Part shown: positions 1 to 9,303 of the stretch, piece after piece | Layout of the letters: every line of letters starts with the position of its first letter | Numbering within the stretch: the stretch's first letter is position 1 | From: Leadbetterella sp040829825 | GTDB taxonomy: Bacteria; Bacteroidota; Bacteroidia; Cytophagales; Spirosomataceae | Reading direction: 5' to 3' (one strand) | Assembly (NCBI RefSeq): GCF_040829825.1 | Contig: NZ_JBFOLH010000002.1 | DNA length: 64,000 nucleotides | Position numbers and translations under genes: made by a program | Notes under the pieces: generated by a model | What the model saw: only the letters and a program-made list of their open reading frames with translations | What the model was told of the DNA's origin: nothing | Database searches by the model: none

Positions 1-106
1 TACCGCCGGCTTCGTCGGGTTTGTCAGGTTGGGAGCAGCTCTTCATCACCAGCATTGTGAGAATGCCTAAAGTGACGAGATTCGAAAAAACAAGAATCTT
101 TTTCAT
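1..106 (-). CDS. N-terminus of an exported protein (partial)
   Basis: Reading the minus strand from the ATG at 104-106 gives MKKILVFSNLVTLGILTMLV followed by MKSCSQPDKPDEAGG, and the frame stays open to the window edge. A short basic start, a hydrophobic stretch of about 17 residues and then a Cys followed by a polar Pro/Asp-rich run look like an exported protein or lipoprotein. The residue at -2 from the Cys is Lys, which is not a standard lipobox, so lipidation is uncertain. Only about 35 codons are present, so no family can be named. Confidence 0.55.
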   Translation of the reverse strand, partial: MKKILVFSNLVTLGILTMLVMKSCSQPDKPDEAGG

Positions 107-235
107 GGGCTTACAAGATTAATGAGTAAAAATATTACGATGCAAGTTACACAGTTTTTGTTTCTCTATCGTAATTCGATACAGGTATACAAAAAATGTA
201 ATTTTTTTAAAATGCTGTATGTGAGTTTTTTACAA

Positions 236-280
236 CGAAAAAGGGGGTGTTTTAACGGTATAAATTCCGTTAAAACACCC
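236..280 (-). terminator. Intrinsic terminator after yicC
   Basis: A perfect 14-bp inverted repeat (245-258 with 267-280, loop of 8 nt) is followed on the minus strand by a T tract (241-236 region). It lies 49 bases past the yicC stop, the right place to end that transcript. Confidence 0.75.
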
Positions 281-328
281 GGTTTTGAAGGGCGTGATCC
301 GTGGCCGGCGGGGAGCCGGCGGCAGGAG

Positions 329-1213
329 TCAGAGAATATTGGAGGTTTGCTCCTTGATTTTTTCCAGCTCATCTTTCATCTGCACCACCAGGCGCTGGAT
401 TTCCGCATCGTTGGCTTTAGACCCGATGGTATTGATCTCGCGGCCTATTTCCTGGGCAATGAAGTTCAGCTTTTTACCGTTTGAATTGCCGTCCAGCTCC
501 TTAATAAAATACTCCAGGTGAGCTTTTAAACGTACTTTTTCTTCCGAGATATCGAATTTTTCAATATAGTAAATGAGCTCCTGCTCAAAACGGTTTTTGT
601 CGAAATTCTCGGAGTTAACGAAATCACCCATGGCTTTGGCAATTTTTTCCCGGGTGTTGACGATCCGCCGGGCATCCTGTGAGCTGATCTGCTCCAGCAG
701 GCCGCTGATGATCTCAATATATTCTGTAAATTTAACTTTCGTGCCCTGGCCTTCCCGGATCCTGAACTCGCGGCATTTTTCGATACCGGTTTTGATCACC
801 TCCAGCACCTCGTTCCATGCCTCTTCGGCCTCTTCGGCATCCTGGATGCCGTTATTGAACGCATTGGGCATCATGGTGGCCATGCGCAGCACATCGGTAG
901 GTGAGGCTTCAAACTGCAGCTCAGCCGCCGTCTGCATCAGGTCACGGAAATAGGCTTTCACCAGGGGCCGGTTTACCAGAGTGGAAACCATGGCGTCTTC
1001 TTTCGGAACCAGGGTCAGCGTAATGTCTATTTTTCCCCTTTCCAGCTCTTTCTGGAGGAGATTCCGGATATCAATTTCACGGGATGAAAGACTTTTGGGC
1101 AGCCGGCAATAAATATCCGTGAATTTCGAATTCAGGGTTTTTATCTCAACAGACAGGGTCTGCTTGGCGGTTTCTTTTTGTACAGACCCGAAGCCGGTCA
1201 TGGATTGCAACAT
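329..1213 (-). CDS. yicC: YicC family protein (endoribonuclease-type)
   Basis: 294-residue protein of the YicC/YloC family, conserved bacterial proteins linked to RNA turnover. The N-terminus MLQSMTGFG is the family signature, and the C-terminal FIAQEIGREINTIGSKAND block with the following coiled region is also typical. The frame stays open 22 codons further upstream, but the extension shows no conservation pattern and MLQSMTGFG fixes the start at 1213. It is divergent from argS, with about 100 bases between the two starts. In many Bacteroidetes yicC sits beside gmk; here gmk lies about 30 kb away. A strong terminator follows the gene. Confidence 0.93.
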   Translation of the reverse strand: MLQSMTGFGSVQKETAKQTLSVEIKTLNSKFTDIYCRLPKSLSSREIDIRNLLQKELERGKIDITLTLVPKEDAMVSTLVNRPLVKAYFRDLMQTAAELQFEASPTDVLRMATMMPNAFNNGIQDAEEAEEAWNEVLEVIKTGIEKCREFRIREGQGTKVKFTEYIEIISGLLEQISSQDARRIVNTREKIAKAMGDFVNSENFDKNRFEQELIYYIEKFDISEEKVRLKAHLEYFIKELDGNSNGKKLNFIAQEIGREINTIGSKANDAEIQRLVVQMKDELEKIKEQTSNIL

Positions 1214-1286
1214 AAAAAAGACAGTATAGTTTTGCGTAAAACTAATGATAAAAATACTTGTAGCCGCCTGACAAGGCAAAAATGTG

Positions 1287-1294
1287 TAATTTTG
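1287..1294 (+). promoter_or_regulatory. Bacteroidetes -7 promoter element for argS
   Basis: TAATTTTG matches the Bacteroidetes sigma-A -7 consensus TAnnTTTG and ends 19 bases before the argS ATG. A second match, TAGTTTTG, lies at 1227-1234. No clear -33 TTTG was seen at the expected distance. Confidence 0.6.
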
Positions 1295-1312
1295 CAGCGT
1301 AACAGAATTTAT

Positions 1313-3073
1313 ATGAATATAGAAAATATACTGGCGGAAGAGGTAAAGAAGGCCGTAAGCAGCCTGTACAACCAGGAAGATAAAGTGGTTTTACAGCCTA
1401 CCCGCCGGGAGTTTGAAGGAAATTATACCTATGTTTTTTTTGGCCTGGTGAAAAGCCTGAAGCGCTCTCCGGCCGAGATCGGTGCGGCCATAGGAGAGTA
1501 CCTGGTGAATAACACGTCTGTTGTGAGCCGCTACAACGTGGTACAGGGCTTCCTGAACCTGAAGCTGACCGACAGCGTGTGGCTGGAGGTTTTCAATGCG
1601 TTGAAAGCCCATGACCGGGAAGCGAAAAAGGATAAGAAAGTGCTGGTGGAATATTCGTCACCGAATACCAACAAGCCGTTGCACCTGGGTCACCTGAGAA
1701 ATAATTTTCTCGGCTATTCCGTATCGGAGATCCTCAAAGCGGCCGGTTATGACGTTACCCGGGCATGCCTGGTGAATGACCGGGGTATCCATATCTGTAA
1801 GTCGATGGTGGCGTACCGTCATTTCGGCAAAGGCGAAACCCCGGAGTCGGCAGGAATGAAAGGCGACCACCTGGTGGGAAAATACTACGTGGAGTTTGAC
1901 AAAGCGTACAAAGCTGAGGTGACCGGGCTGATGGCGGGCGGCATGGCTGAAGAAGAGGCCAAAAAAGCAGCTCCGCTAATGGCAGAGGCGCAGCAGATGC
2001 TGGTACAATGGGAACAGCACGATCCGGAGGTCATTGCCCTGTGGGAAAAGCTGAACGGCTGGGTCTACGACGGCTTTAACGCTACCTACAAGAAAATAGG
2101 GGTGGATTTCGACAAGACCTACTACGAGTCGGATACCTACCTGCTGGGGAAGGATATCGTGGAAGAAGGTCTGCAGAAAGGCGTGTTTTATAAGAAAGAA
2201 GATAACAGTGTGTGGATAGACCTCACCGACCAGGGGCTGGATCATAAGCTGGTTTTGCGCGGCGACGGCACCTCGGTGTACATCACGCAGGACCTGGGCA
2301 CCACCGACCTGAAGTTCCGGGATTTTCAGTGCGACAAATCGATCTGGGTGGTGGGCAACGAACAGGACTACCACTTTAAAGTACTCTTTGCCATCCTGGA
2401 AAAGCTGGGCCGGAGCTATGCGCCGGGGTGTTACCATTTGTCGTACGGCATGGTAGACCTCCCTTCCGGCAAAATGAAATCACGCGAGGGCACGGTAGTA
2501 GATGCCGATGAGCTGGTAGAGGAGATGATTGCCACCTCGAAAGCCATCACCGAAGAAAAAGGCAAGACCGAAGGTTTCTCGGAAGAGCAGCTCGAAGAGC
2601 TTTACCGTATGGTAGCGCTGGGCGCCCTGAAATACTACCTGCTGAAAGTAGAGCCGAAGAAACGGATGCTTTTCAATCCTGAGGAATCCATCGATTTCCA
2701 GGGCAATACCGGGCCGTTTATCCAGTATACGCATGCCCGTATCCGTTCCATTCTACGGAAATCAGGCCTGGAGAGCTTCCCGGTTCCGGCAGGAATAAAG
2801 GAGCTGAACGAAGAGGAGCTGGAGCTGATCTTCCTGTTGAAAGACTACGGGAAAGTGGTGGAGACCGCCGCCGCCGAATACTCGCCGGCCCTCATTGCCA
2901 ACTACGTCTATGACCTGGCCAAGACCTTCAACAGCTTCTATACCCGGCATTCGGTGCTGAACGAAGAATCGGAAACCGTGCGGCTTTTCCGCCTGTCATT
3001 AATTGAAGAGGTGGCAGATACCATCAGGAGCGGCATGGGGCTGCTGGGGATTGAGGTGCCGGAGAAGATGTAG
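1313..3073 (+). CDS. argS: Arginine-tRNA ligase
   Basis: 586-residue class I aminoacyl-tRNA synthetase that charges tRNA-Arg in the cytoplasm. Seen in order: the N-terminal Add1 domain, the HIGH-type motif HLGH around residue 124 in the run SSPNTNKPLHLGH, a KMSK-like KMKSREGT around residue 386, and a C-terminal DALR anticodon-binding domain (YTHARIRSILRKS onward). The frame is open 45 codons upstream, but that stretch overlaps the divergent yicC start and the promoter, and MNIENILAEEVKKAV begins like family members, so the ATG at 1313 is chosen. A hairpin repeat element follows directly. Confidence 0.96.
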   Translation: MNIENILAEEVKKAVSSLYNQEDKVVLQPTRREFEGNYTYVFFGLVKSLKRSPAEIGAAIGEYLVNNTSVVSRYNVVQGFLNLKLTDSVWLEVFNALKAHDREAKKDKKVLVEYSSPNTNKPLHLGHLRNNFLGYSVSEILKAAGYDVTRACLVNDRGIHICKSMVAYRHFGKGETPESAGMKGDHLVGKYYVEFDKAYKAEVTGLMAGGMAEEEAKKAAPLMAEAQQMLVQWEQHDPEVIALWEKLNGWVYDGFNATYKKIGVDFDKTYYESDTYLLGKDIVEEGLQKGVFYKKEDNSVWIDLTDQGLDHKLVLRGDGTSVYITQDLGTTDLKFRDFQCDKSIWVVGNEQDYHFKVLFAILEKLGRSYAPGCYHLSYGMVDLPSGKMKSREGTVVDADELVEEMIATSKAITEEKGKTEGFSEEQLEELYRMVALGALKYYLLKVEPKKRMLFNPEESIDFQGNTGPFIQYTHARIRSILRKSGLESFPVPAGIKELNEEELELIFLLKDYGKVVETAAAEYSPALIANYVYDLAKTFNSFYTRHSVLNEESETVRLFRLSLIEEVADTIRSGMGLLGIEVPEKM

Positions 3074-3077
3074 GAAA

Positions 3078-3203
3078 GATAAAAGTTAAAAGTGAAAAGT
3101 GAAAAGTTGCGGAACATTAGTATATCATGAAAGAATGTACCGCAACTTTTCACTTTTAGTTTTTCACTTTTTCACTTTTTCACTTTTTCTTAACTCTTAA
3201 CTC
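3078..3203. repeat. Hairpin intergenic element with 7-bp repeats
   Basis: Heptads of type AAAAGTK (3078-3105) run into the core GTTGCGGAACATT (3106-3118), then a 15-base loop, the inverted core AATGTACCGCAAC (3134-3146, one mismatch) and inverted heptads of type TTTTCAC (3147-3203). The whole can fold as one long hairpin. The same core and heptad style recurs at 30691-31277 and 46541-46684. It may also act as a terminator between argS and the convergent gene. Confidence 0.75.
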
Positions 3204-3222
3204 AGCGTTCCTTCTCTGATTT

Positions 3223-4458
3223 TCAATAAAAGAATATATACGACACCACTATCGCCGTCACCACCCCTGCGAAATCGGCCAGTAATCCTGCCCAGAGCGT
3301 GTAGCGCGTATTTTTAATGCTGATGCTGCCGAAATACAGGGCCAGGATATACAGGATGGTATCTGAGCAGGCCTGGAATACGCAGGAAAGCCGGCCCACA
3401 AATGAATCTACCCCGTGTTCTTTCATGGCTTCGATCATCATGGCCCGAGATCCGCTGCCGCTCAGCGGGTGCATAAGGGCAGTAGGAAGCGCATGAGTAA
3501 ACTCGGTATTAACGCCGGTAAAGCTGAAAATCCATTTGAAGAAATCCACGATGTAATCCAGCGTGCCGGAAGCCCGGAATACGCTGATGGCCACCAGCAT
3601 GCCCACCAGGTAAGGCATGACCTTAACAGAGGTTTCAAAGCCTGCTTTGGCGCCTTCAACAAATTTAGTGAACACATCTACTTTTTTATAAAAGGCAGCC
3701 CCGGCAAAGCCCGCCACAAACAGGAACAGGATAAGATTGCTGACCACCCCGGAGGTGGTTTCGATTTCTTCCTTGCTCAGGCGGGAAAAATACCACAGGA
3801 TGAAGCCTATGAAAGCAGTGAGGCCTACCAGCCACGAAAACAGCACCCGGTCAAAAAAGTTGATTTTCTGCTTGATACCCACAAAAAGGAGCCCGGTAAG
3901 GGTGGCCATATAGACCGATATCAGCGCCGGTATGAAAATATCAGAAGGGTCAGCAGCCTGGTAAATGGCCCGTTGCGCCATTATGGAAATCGGGATGAGC
4001 ACCGGTCCGGCACTGTGCAGCACCATGAACATGATCTGGGCGTTGCTGGCGGTATCGGGCTTGGTATTCAGCTCCTGCAGGCTTTGCATGGCTTTCAGGC
4101 CAAACGGCGTGGCGGCGTTATCGAGCCCCAGCATGTTGGCAGAAAAATTCATGATCATCTGCCCGTTAGCCGGGTGATCTTTGGGAACTTCAGGAAACAG
4201 GCGGCTGAAAAACGGCGAAATAACCCGGGCCAGCACACGGATCACCCCGGCCTCTTCGCCCAGCTTCAGGATACCCATAAAGAAGGTCATTACCCCTGCA
4301 AGCGGCAGGGCAATGGTCATGACCGCCATCTCCGCCGAGCTGAACATCCCGTCAACGATCTGCTTGAAAATGAGCGTGTCTCCTAAAAAGATCCACTTGA
4401 TCAGCGCAACAATCAGCGCTATGATGAAGAAACCTACCCAGATGTAATTTAAAGCCAT
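3223..4458 (-). CDS. Gate/nucleoside-recognition membrane protein (SpmA-SpmB-like fusion)
   Basis: 411-residue polytopic inner-membrane protein. Two Gate (nucleoside recognition) domains are visible: an N-terminal half with GVMTFFMGILKLGEEAGV and NMLGLDNAATPFGLKAM, and a C-terminal half with VKVMPYLVGMLVAISVFRASG and HPLSGSGSRAMMIEAM. These match the spore maturation proteins A and B, which many non-sporulating Bacteroidetes carry as a single fused protein. Its transport substrate is unknown and no sporulation role is implied. It stands alone, convergent with argS and divergent from the dipeptidase gene. Confidence 0.85.
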   Translation of the reverse strand: MALNYIWVGFFIIALIVALIKWIFLGDTLIFKQIVDGMFSSAEMAVMTIALPLAGVMTFFMGILKLGEEAGVIRVLARVISPFFSRLFPEVPKDHPANGQMIMNFSANMLGLDNAATPFGLKAMQSLQELNTKPDTASNAQIMFMVLHSAGPVLIPISIMAQRAIYQAADPSDIFIPALISVYMATLTGLLFVGIKQKINFFDRVLFSWLVGLTAFIGFILWYFSRLSKEEIETTSGVVSNLILFLFVAGFAGAAFYKKVDVFTKFVEGAKAGFETSVKVMPYLVGMLVAISVFRASGTLDYIVDFFKWIFSFTGVNTEFTHALPTALMHPLSGSGSRAMMIEAMKEHGVDSFVGRLSCVFQACSDTILYILALYFGSISIKNTRYTLWAGLLADFAGVVTAIVVSYIFFY

Positions 4459-4548
4459 TGGCGGGAACTTTTAATAAATTTTCGTAAATATATAAACAGA
4501 AAGGCTTTATATCTGCTATTTTTAAACTTTCATTGTTATTGCATTTGA

Positions 4549-5307
4549 ATGACCTCAACGCTCCGCTATATACTTTTCTGTTCTGTCATCCTGGCGGTGG
4601 CCTGCAGAGAAAAAAAGCGGCATGATCTGCCCCGGTCGCTGACGCCGGCCGAGATCAACGAGTTCTTCCCGAAGAGTGAGCCCATGACCATCAGCCCGTG
4701 GGAGACCGCCATGCAGGAGCAGGGGTTGCTGGACCTGCAGGCTCTGGATGAAGAAATACTGGTGGCATTAAAATACAGCTCAACCGACAATTTTGCCGGA
4801 GCCGACCTGTACGGAACCCTCGAGCTGGCCTACCTGCAGCCTGAACCTGCCCGTGCGCTGGCCGCTGCCAGCCGGCTGCTTCGGCAGGACAACCCCCAAT
4901 TACGGCTTTTGGTATACGATGCAGCCCGGCCGCTCAGCGTACAGCATATTTTGTGGAATACGCTTGACAGCCTCTCGGAGCGGGAGCGTAAAAAATACGT
5001 GGCCGACCCGGACGAAGCCTCCATTCATAATTACGGGTGTGCCGTAGATCTCACCCTCTTTGACCTGGAAACAGGCAGGGCGCTGGATATGGGTACCCCG
5101 TTCGACTACTTTGAAGAGCTGGCCTACCCGAAGCTCGAACGGCAGATGCTTAACGAAGGAAGGCTGAGCCTGAGGCAGCTGAACAACCGCATCCTGCTGC
5201 GAACAGTGATGCTGGATGTGGGGTTTACGCCTATTACCACCGAGTGGTGGCACTTTAATTTTAACTCCCGTAAAACGGCCGAATTAAAATACCGGATCAT
5301 TGAATAA
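4549..5307 (+). CDS. D-alanyl-D-alanine dipeptidase, VanX/DdpX type, probable lipoprotein
   Basis: 252-residue zinc dipeptidase of peptidase family M15D, which splits D-Ala-D-Ala. The VanX signature residues are present: Arg127 in VYDAARP, His160 and Asp167 in SIHNYGCAVD, and Glu232 and His235 in TEWWHF. The N-terminus has a hydrophobic segment ending in AVAC (Cys19), so it is probably exported and perhaps lipidated, although -3 is Ala rather than Leu. No vanH, vanA or sensor-kinase genes lie nearby, so a role in scavenging cell-wall dipeptides is likelier than glycopeptide resistance. Confidence 0.88.
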   Translation: MTSTLRYILFCSVILAVACREKKRHDLPRSLTPAEINEFFPKSEPMTISPWETAMQEQGLLDLQALDEEILVALKYSSTDNFAGADLYGTLELAYLQPEPARALAAASRLLRQDNPQLRLLVYDAARPLSVQHILWNTLDSLSERERKKYVADPDEASIHNYGCAVDLTLFDLETGRALDMGTPFDYFEELAYPKLERQMLNEGRLSLRQLNNRILLRTVMLDVGFTPITTEWWHFNFNSRKTAELKYRIIE

Positions 5308-5376
5308 ACCGGTTCCCGGATTTCGTTATTAAGGTACAAACTTAAAGGCGGTTATTTAAAAATTTCAGGTATATAC

Positions 5377-5384
5377 TATATTTG
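5377..5384 (+). promoter_or_regulatory. -7 promoter element for pheS
   Basis: TATATTTG matches TAnnTTTG exactly and ends 20 bases before the pheS GTG start. Confidence 0.65.
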
Positions 5385-5404
5385 CGGACTGAAAAGATCC
5401 AGGG

Positions 5405-6433
5405 GTGTTAGAGAGCATAGAGAAAATACGTAAAGAAGCCGAGGAATTTCTTGCATCGGCGGGCGGAACTGCCGAGCAGTTCCGGCTCACTTATCTGAGT
5501 AAAAAAGGTATACTGAACGGGCTGTTCGAAGACTTTAAAAAAGTGGATCCGGCGCAAAAGAGGGCCGTGGGGCAACAGCTCAACGTGCTGAAAAATGCGC
5601 TGGAAGAGATTCATGCATCGCTGCAGAAAGAGACCTCTTCCGATACCGGTAAGCTGCCTTCGGAAGACCTGACGCTGCCCGTTGTGCCAGACAGTCAGGG
5701 AAGCCTGCACCCCCTGAGCATTGTCAGAAGACGGATTGTGGAGATTTTCTCCCGTATGGGCTTTAATGCCGAAGACGGCCCGGAAATTGAGTACGACTGG
5801 TACAACTTTTCAGCCCTTAATTTCGCGGAAAATCACCCCGCACGGGAGATGCAGGATACTTTTTTCGTGGAAAAGGCAGACGCCACCCGCGACGACCTCC
5901 TGCTGAGAACGCATACATCGAACGTGCAGATCCGGCTGATGGACAGGAAGAAACCGCCGGTGCGGTCAATTATGGCCGGGCGGGTTTACCGTAATGAGGC
6001 CATCTCGGCCCGTGCTCACTGCCAGTTCCACCAGGTAGAAGGACTGTACGTGGATAAAAACGTATCGTTCCGCGACCTGAAAGACACCCTGTTGCACTTT
6101 TCAAAAGAAATGTTCGGCAAAGACACACAAATAAGGCTGAGACCTTCGTATTTTCCTTTTACAGAACCCAGTGCGGAAATTGACGTAACCTGCTTTATCT
6201 GCGGAGGAAGCGGGTGCAACATCTGTAAGCACTCGGGCTGGGTGGAAATTGCCGGGTCAGGCATGGTAGACCCCAATGTGCTGGCCAATTGCGGCATTGA
6301 TCCGGAAGAATACACGGGCTTTGCTTTTGGAATGGGAATTGAGCGGATCACCATGCTGAAATACGGTATTAACGACCTGAGATTATTTTTTGAAAACGAT
6401 CAGAGATTTTTAAAACAGTTTGTAGGGATATAA
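5405..6433 (+). CDS. pheS: Phenylalanine-tRNA ligase alpha subunit
   Basis: 342-residue catalytic subunit of the alpha2-beta2 PheRS, a class II synthetase. It has the N-terminal coiled coil, motif 2 (RVYRNEAISARAHCQFHQVEG), a CxxC-type insert (CFICGGSGCNICKHSGW) and motif 3 (FAFGMGIERITMLKYGI). The start is a GTG: the frame has no nearby upstream ATG, the first residues LESIEKIRKEAEEFL fit the family, and the promoter sits just ahead. pheT is not in the window. Confidence 0.96.
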   Translation: MLESIEKIRKEAEEFLASAGGTAEQFRLTYLSKKGILNGLFEDFKKVDPAQKRAVGQQLNVLKNALEEIHASLQKETSSDTGKLPSEDLTLPVVPDSQGSLHPLSIVRRRIVEIFSRMGFNAEDGPEIEYDWYNFSALNFAENHPAREMQDTFFVEKADATRDDLLLRTHTSNVQIRLMDRKKPPVRSIMAGRVYRNEAISARAHCQFHQVEGLYVDKNVSFRDLKDTLLHFSKEMFGKDTQIRLRPSYFPFTEPSAEIDVTCFICGGSGCNICKHSGWVEIAGSGMVDPNVLANCGIDPEEYTGFAFGMGIERITMLKYGINDLRLFFENDQRFLKQFVGI

Positions 6434-6445
6434 TCACTGGACTTC

Positions 6446-8797
6446 ATGACTTATAAGAGAGCTTTATCCATCGCCTTGTTTTTATTGATACACACCTTTA
6501 CTTTGGGGCAGATCACCATTGGCTTCCCCGTGGAAAGGATGGTTTTTCAACGGAATAACTCCAATACGGGTTATGTCAATGTGTACGGGAATGTTGCCCA
6601 GGATTGCGACCGTGTGGAAGCGCGGCTGGTGGCCAGGAGCTCAGGCCAGGGAGTAACCACTTCATGGGCGGTGATTGACTCCAGGGTAGACGGCCAGGCG
6701 TTCTCCGGGAAAATCCAGAATTCGGGGGGCTGGTATACCCTGGAGGTACGCGGGATTAAAAATGAATCGGTGCTGTTCAGCTCATCGGTTGAGCGCGTGG
6801 GCATCGGTGAAGTATTCCTCATTGCCGGGCAGTCAAACGCGCAGGGGTATGGAACGGCACCCAATGCCAAAGGAGCTAATGATGACCGGGTGAATACCTA
6901 TGTACCCCGTTACCATGACACCCATGCTTCGGATCAGTATATAAACCTGCCGAATTACCTGAATGATCTTTCCTTTGCGAAGCTGGATGCTGACAAGGGT
7001 ATAGGGCCTACGGGCTACACCCCTTACTGCTACGGCGAGCTGGGAGATATGCTTGTGAGTCGTCTGAATGTGCCTGTACTTTTTTTCAACGCAGCCTTTA
7101 CCGGAACATCTACTACTAACTGGGTACAGTCTGCCCAGGGCATCCGTACCTACAATGAACAGTTCAGGAGTGCAGAACTGTTTAACGGTGCCCCTTACAG
7201 GGCTTTCCAGGTTACACTGCAGAGCATAAATACGCTTCTCGGCTTCCGGTCGGTTTTGTGGCACCAGGGAGAGCATGACCGCTTTACAAACGGTAGCGGA
7301 CTTTCTGCCGGAGAATATGCTGCCAATCTCCGCTATCTGATTGATAGATCAAGGTCAGACATCGGTGCCCAGATCCCCTGGGTGGTGGCTCGGGTTTCCC
7401 GTTACCTGGGAAGTAACGACCAGCGGATGATTGATGGCCAGAATATGGTAATTAACTCGGTTCAGAGCGTGTGGGCGGGACCTGCCACTGATAATATACA
7501 GCCCAACCGCTATGACGGGGGGCACTTCCAGAATGTGCCGGGGAGCATGGGGCTCACTGAGCTGGCTTCGGCCTGGAATGCTTCACTTACCGACGGCTTC
7601 TTTTCGTCTTCCAACCCCATATTGCCCAAAGATATGCTGCAGATCAGGCACTATTGCCAGGGCACGGGCAGCGTGAAGCTTACGCTGGATAACCGGTATT
7701 ACGAATACTACTGGAATAACGGCGAACAGGGCCCGGAAATCAACTCCGGTTCAGGAACCTACCAGGTGGCCGTTCGCGATGCCATCGGGAATATCTACCG
7801 GTCAAACCAGGTCAATATCAACGATGTATATGTGCGTACGCTGCCGGTTGTTTCGGCACCTGACGGCCTGGTGGGCTGCGAAGGCAAAACCGTGCGCCTG
7901 GTGACCCCGGAATCCAAATTCAATGTACTGTGGAGTACGGGAGACATAGGTACTACACTCACAGTAAGCCGGGCGGGGTCTTATTCAGCGCAGTATCGCT
8001 CCGATCAGAACTGCTACTCCAACAGCAGCCAGTCGTACAACATCAGCTTTAAAGCGCCGCCGGCCAAACCCGAGCTGGCCTTCCTGAACGGCGGCGGATA
8101 CAAGTGCGACGGGGAAACCGTAACCGTGGCCGTTACTAACGTGCAGGGTGCCGATATTCAATGGAATACCGGCGCTACCACCAGCCAGATCACTTTAAAG
8201 GATAACGCTTACCCGTACGTAACGGCTACATTGTACAGCCTTCCGAACTGCCCGAGCCCGGTTTCCAACCAGCTGGGCTATCACCTGTACGATAAGCCGG
8301 GTATACCAACGATCAGCTATAACGGACCTTTCTACCTGCAGGCGGAGTCAGACGATGCTGACGCAGGCTTTGACTGGACGGTGGAAGGAACCCGCATTGA
8401 GGGGGTGACCCAAAGCCTCCTGCATATAGAGCAGACAGGAAATTACAAGGTAACGGGTGTGCACACCTATACTACCCCGGTTGGCGGAACGCTGGCTTGT
8501 GCTTCTGCCCCGTCAAAAGAATTTGCGGTAGCTGAAAACAATAACCTGGTTGGTTTCAGCATCTATCCCAACCCGGTTTCTACCGGTGTGATCCGGGTGA
8601 CCTCTGACGGTGAGCGCGAGAACGTGAACCTTACTATCATTGACCAGCTGGGCCGCGAGGTATACCAGACCCGCTTCGATAAGATATCGTACCCGCATAC
8701 ACTGGATCTTACGTCCAGGAACTTCCAGGGAAAATACTTTGTGCAGCTGAAATACGAGGCTCACTCCAAGACGTTCCCCATTGTCTTTGTGAAGTAA
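6446..8797 (+). CDS. Secreted SGNH (sialate O-acetylesterase-like) esterase with T9SS sorting domain
   Basis: 783-residue exported protein. A signal peptide (to about residue 20, ending TLGQ) is followed by a SASA/SGNH carbohydrate-esterase domain with GQSNAQGYG (nucleophile Ser), WHQGEHD and a late DGGHFQ providing the Asp/His. Next come Ig-like or PKD-like repeats with the recurring patterns YYWNNG, VLWSTG and IQWNTG. The last 80 residues (FSIYPNPVS to FVQLKYEAHSKTFPIVFVK) are a type A C-terminal sorting domain for type IX secretion. Inferred role: removal of acetyl groups from extracellular glycans. Its 3' end overlaps the convergent methyltransferase gene by 37 bases. Confidence 0.85.
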   Translation: MTYKRALSIALFLLIHTFTLGQITIGFPVERMVFQRNNSNTGYVNVYGNVAQDCDRVEARLVARSSGQGVTTSWAVIDSRVDGQAFSGKIQNSGGWYTLEVRGIKNESVLFSSSVERVGIGEVFLIAGQSNAQGYGTAPNAKGANDDRVNTYVPRYHDTHASDQYINLPNYLNDLSFAKLDADKGIGPTGYTPYCYGELGDMLVSRLNVPVLFFNAAFTGTSTTNWVQSAQGIRTYNEQFRSAELFNGAPYRAFQVTLQSINTLLGFRSVLWHQGEHDRFTNGSGLSAGEYAANLRYLIDRSRSDIGAQIPWVVARVSRYLGSNDQRMIDGQNMVINSVQSVWAGPATDNIQPNRYDGGHFQNVPGSMGLTELASAWNASLTDGFFSSSNPILPKDMLQIRHYCQGTGSVKLTLDNRYYEYYWNNGEQGPEINSGSGTYQVAVRDAIGNIYRSNQVNINDVYVRTLPVVSAPDGLVGCEGKTVRLVTPESKFNVLWSTGDIGTTLTVSRAGSYSAQYRSDQNCYSNSSQSYNISFKAPPAKPELAFLNGGGYKCDGETVTVAVTNVQGADIQWNTGATTSQITLKDNAYPYVTATLYSLPNCPSPVSNQLGYHLYDKPGIPTISYNGPFYLQAESDDADAGFDWTVEGTRIEGVTQSLLHIEQTGNYKVTGVHTYTTPVGGTLACASAPSKEFAVAENNNLVGFSIYPNPVSTGVIRVTSDGERENVNLTIIDQLGREVYQTRFDKISYPHTLDLTSRNFQGKYFVQLKYEAHSKTFPIVFVK

Positions 8798-9303
8798 TCC
8801 CAAAGGAAAATTCCGGCCGAAACGCTGACATTGAACGAGTGCTTGGTGCCGAATTGCGGAATTTCAATGACCTGGTCGGCCAGCTGCATCAGGGCATCGT
8901 TGACACCGAATACTTCATTTCCCAGGATAAGGGCGTAACGGGCACCGGGGTCGGGGTTGAAACGATAGAGTGAAACGCTTCGGTCAGCCTGCTCCAGTGC
9001 CAGGATACGGTACCCTTCTTCTTTCAGGTTTTTGACCAGGTCTTCGGCCTGTGAATAGTACGACCAGTTTACAGAGGCCGTAGCTCCCAGGGCGGTCTTC
9101 TCGATTTCGCGGTGGGGCGGGGTAGAGGTAATGCCGCACAGGTAGATTTTTTCTACCCGGAAGCCGTCGGCGGTTCTGAAAACAGAGCCTACATTGGCCA
9201 TGCTGCGTACATCGTCAAGGATCAGGCTGAGCGGTAATTTTTTTTTGTCTTTAAACTCCTGCACCGAAATGCGGTTCAGGCTTTCCATTGAGAGTTTTTT
9301 CAT
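8761..9303 (-). CDS. TrmH/SpoU family RNA 2'-O-methyltransferase
   Basis: 180-residue SPOUT-fold methyltransferase. The three family motifs are present: NVGSVFRTADGF near residue 38, YALILGNEVFGV near 125, and IPQFGTKHSFNVSVSAGIF near 150, which together form the knotted SAM site. The likely substrate is tRNA or rRNA ribose; the exact target cannot be read from sequence. A second Met (residue 6) is an alternative start. Its final 12 codons lie inside the 3' end of the oppositely oriented esterase gene. Confidence 0.87.
   Translation of the reverse strand: MKKLSMESLNRISVQEFKDKKKLPLSLILDDVRSMANVGSVFRTADGFRVEKIYLCGITSTPPHREIEKTALGATASVNWSYYSQAEDLVKNLKEEGYRILALEQADRSVSLYRFNPDPGARYALILGNEVFGVNDALMQLADQVIEIPQFGTKHSFNVSVSAGIFLWDYFTKTMGNVLE

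Noticed and set aside
4549..5307. Vancomycin-resistance cluster
   Set aside because: Only a VanX-type dipeptidase is present; VanH, VanA and VanRS are absent and the protein has an export signal.
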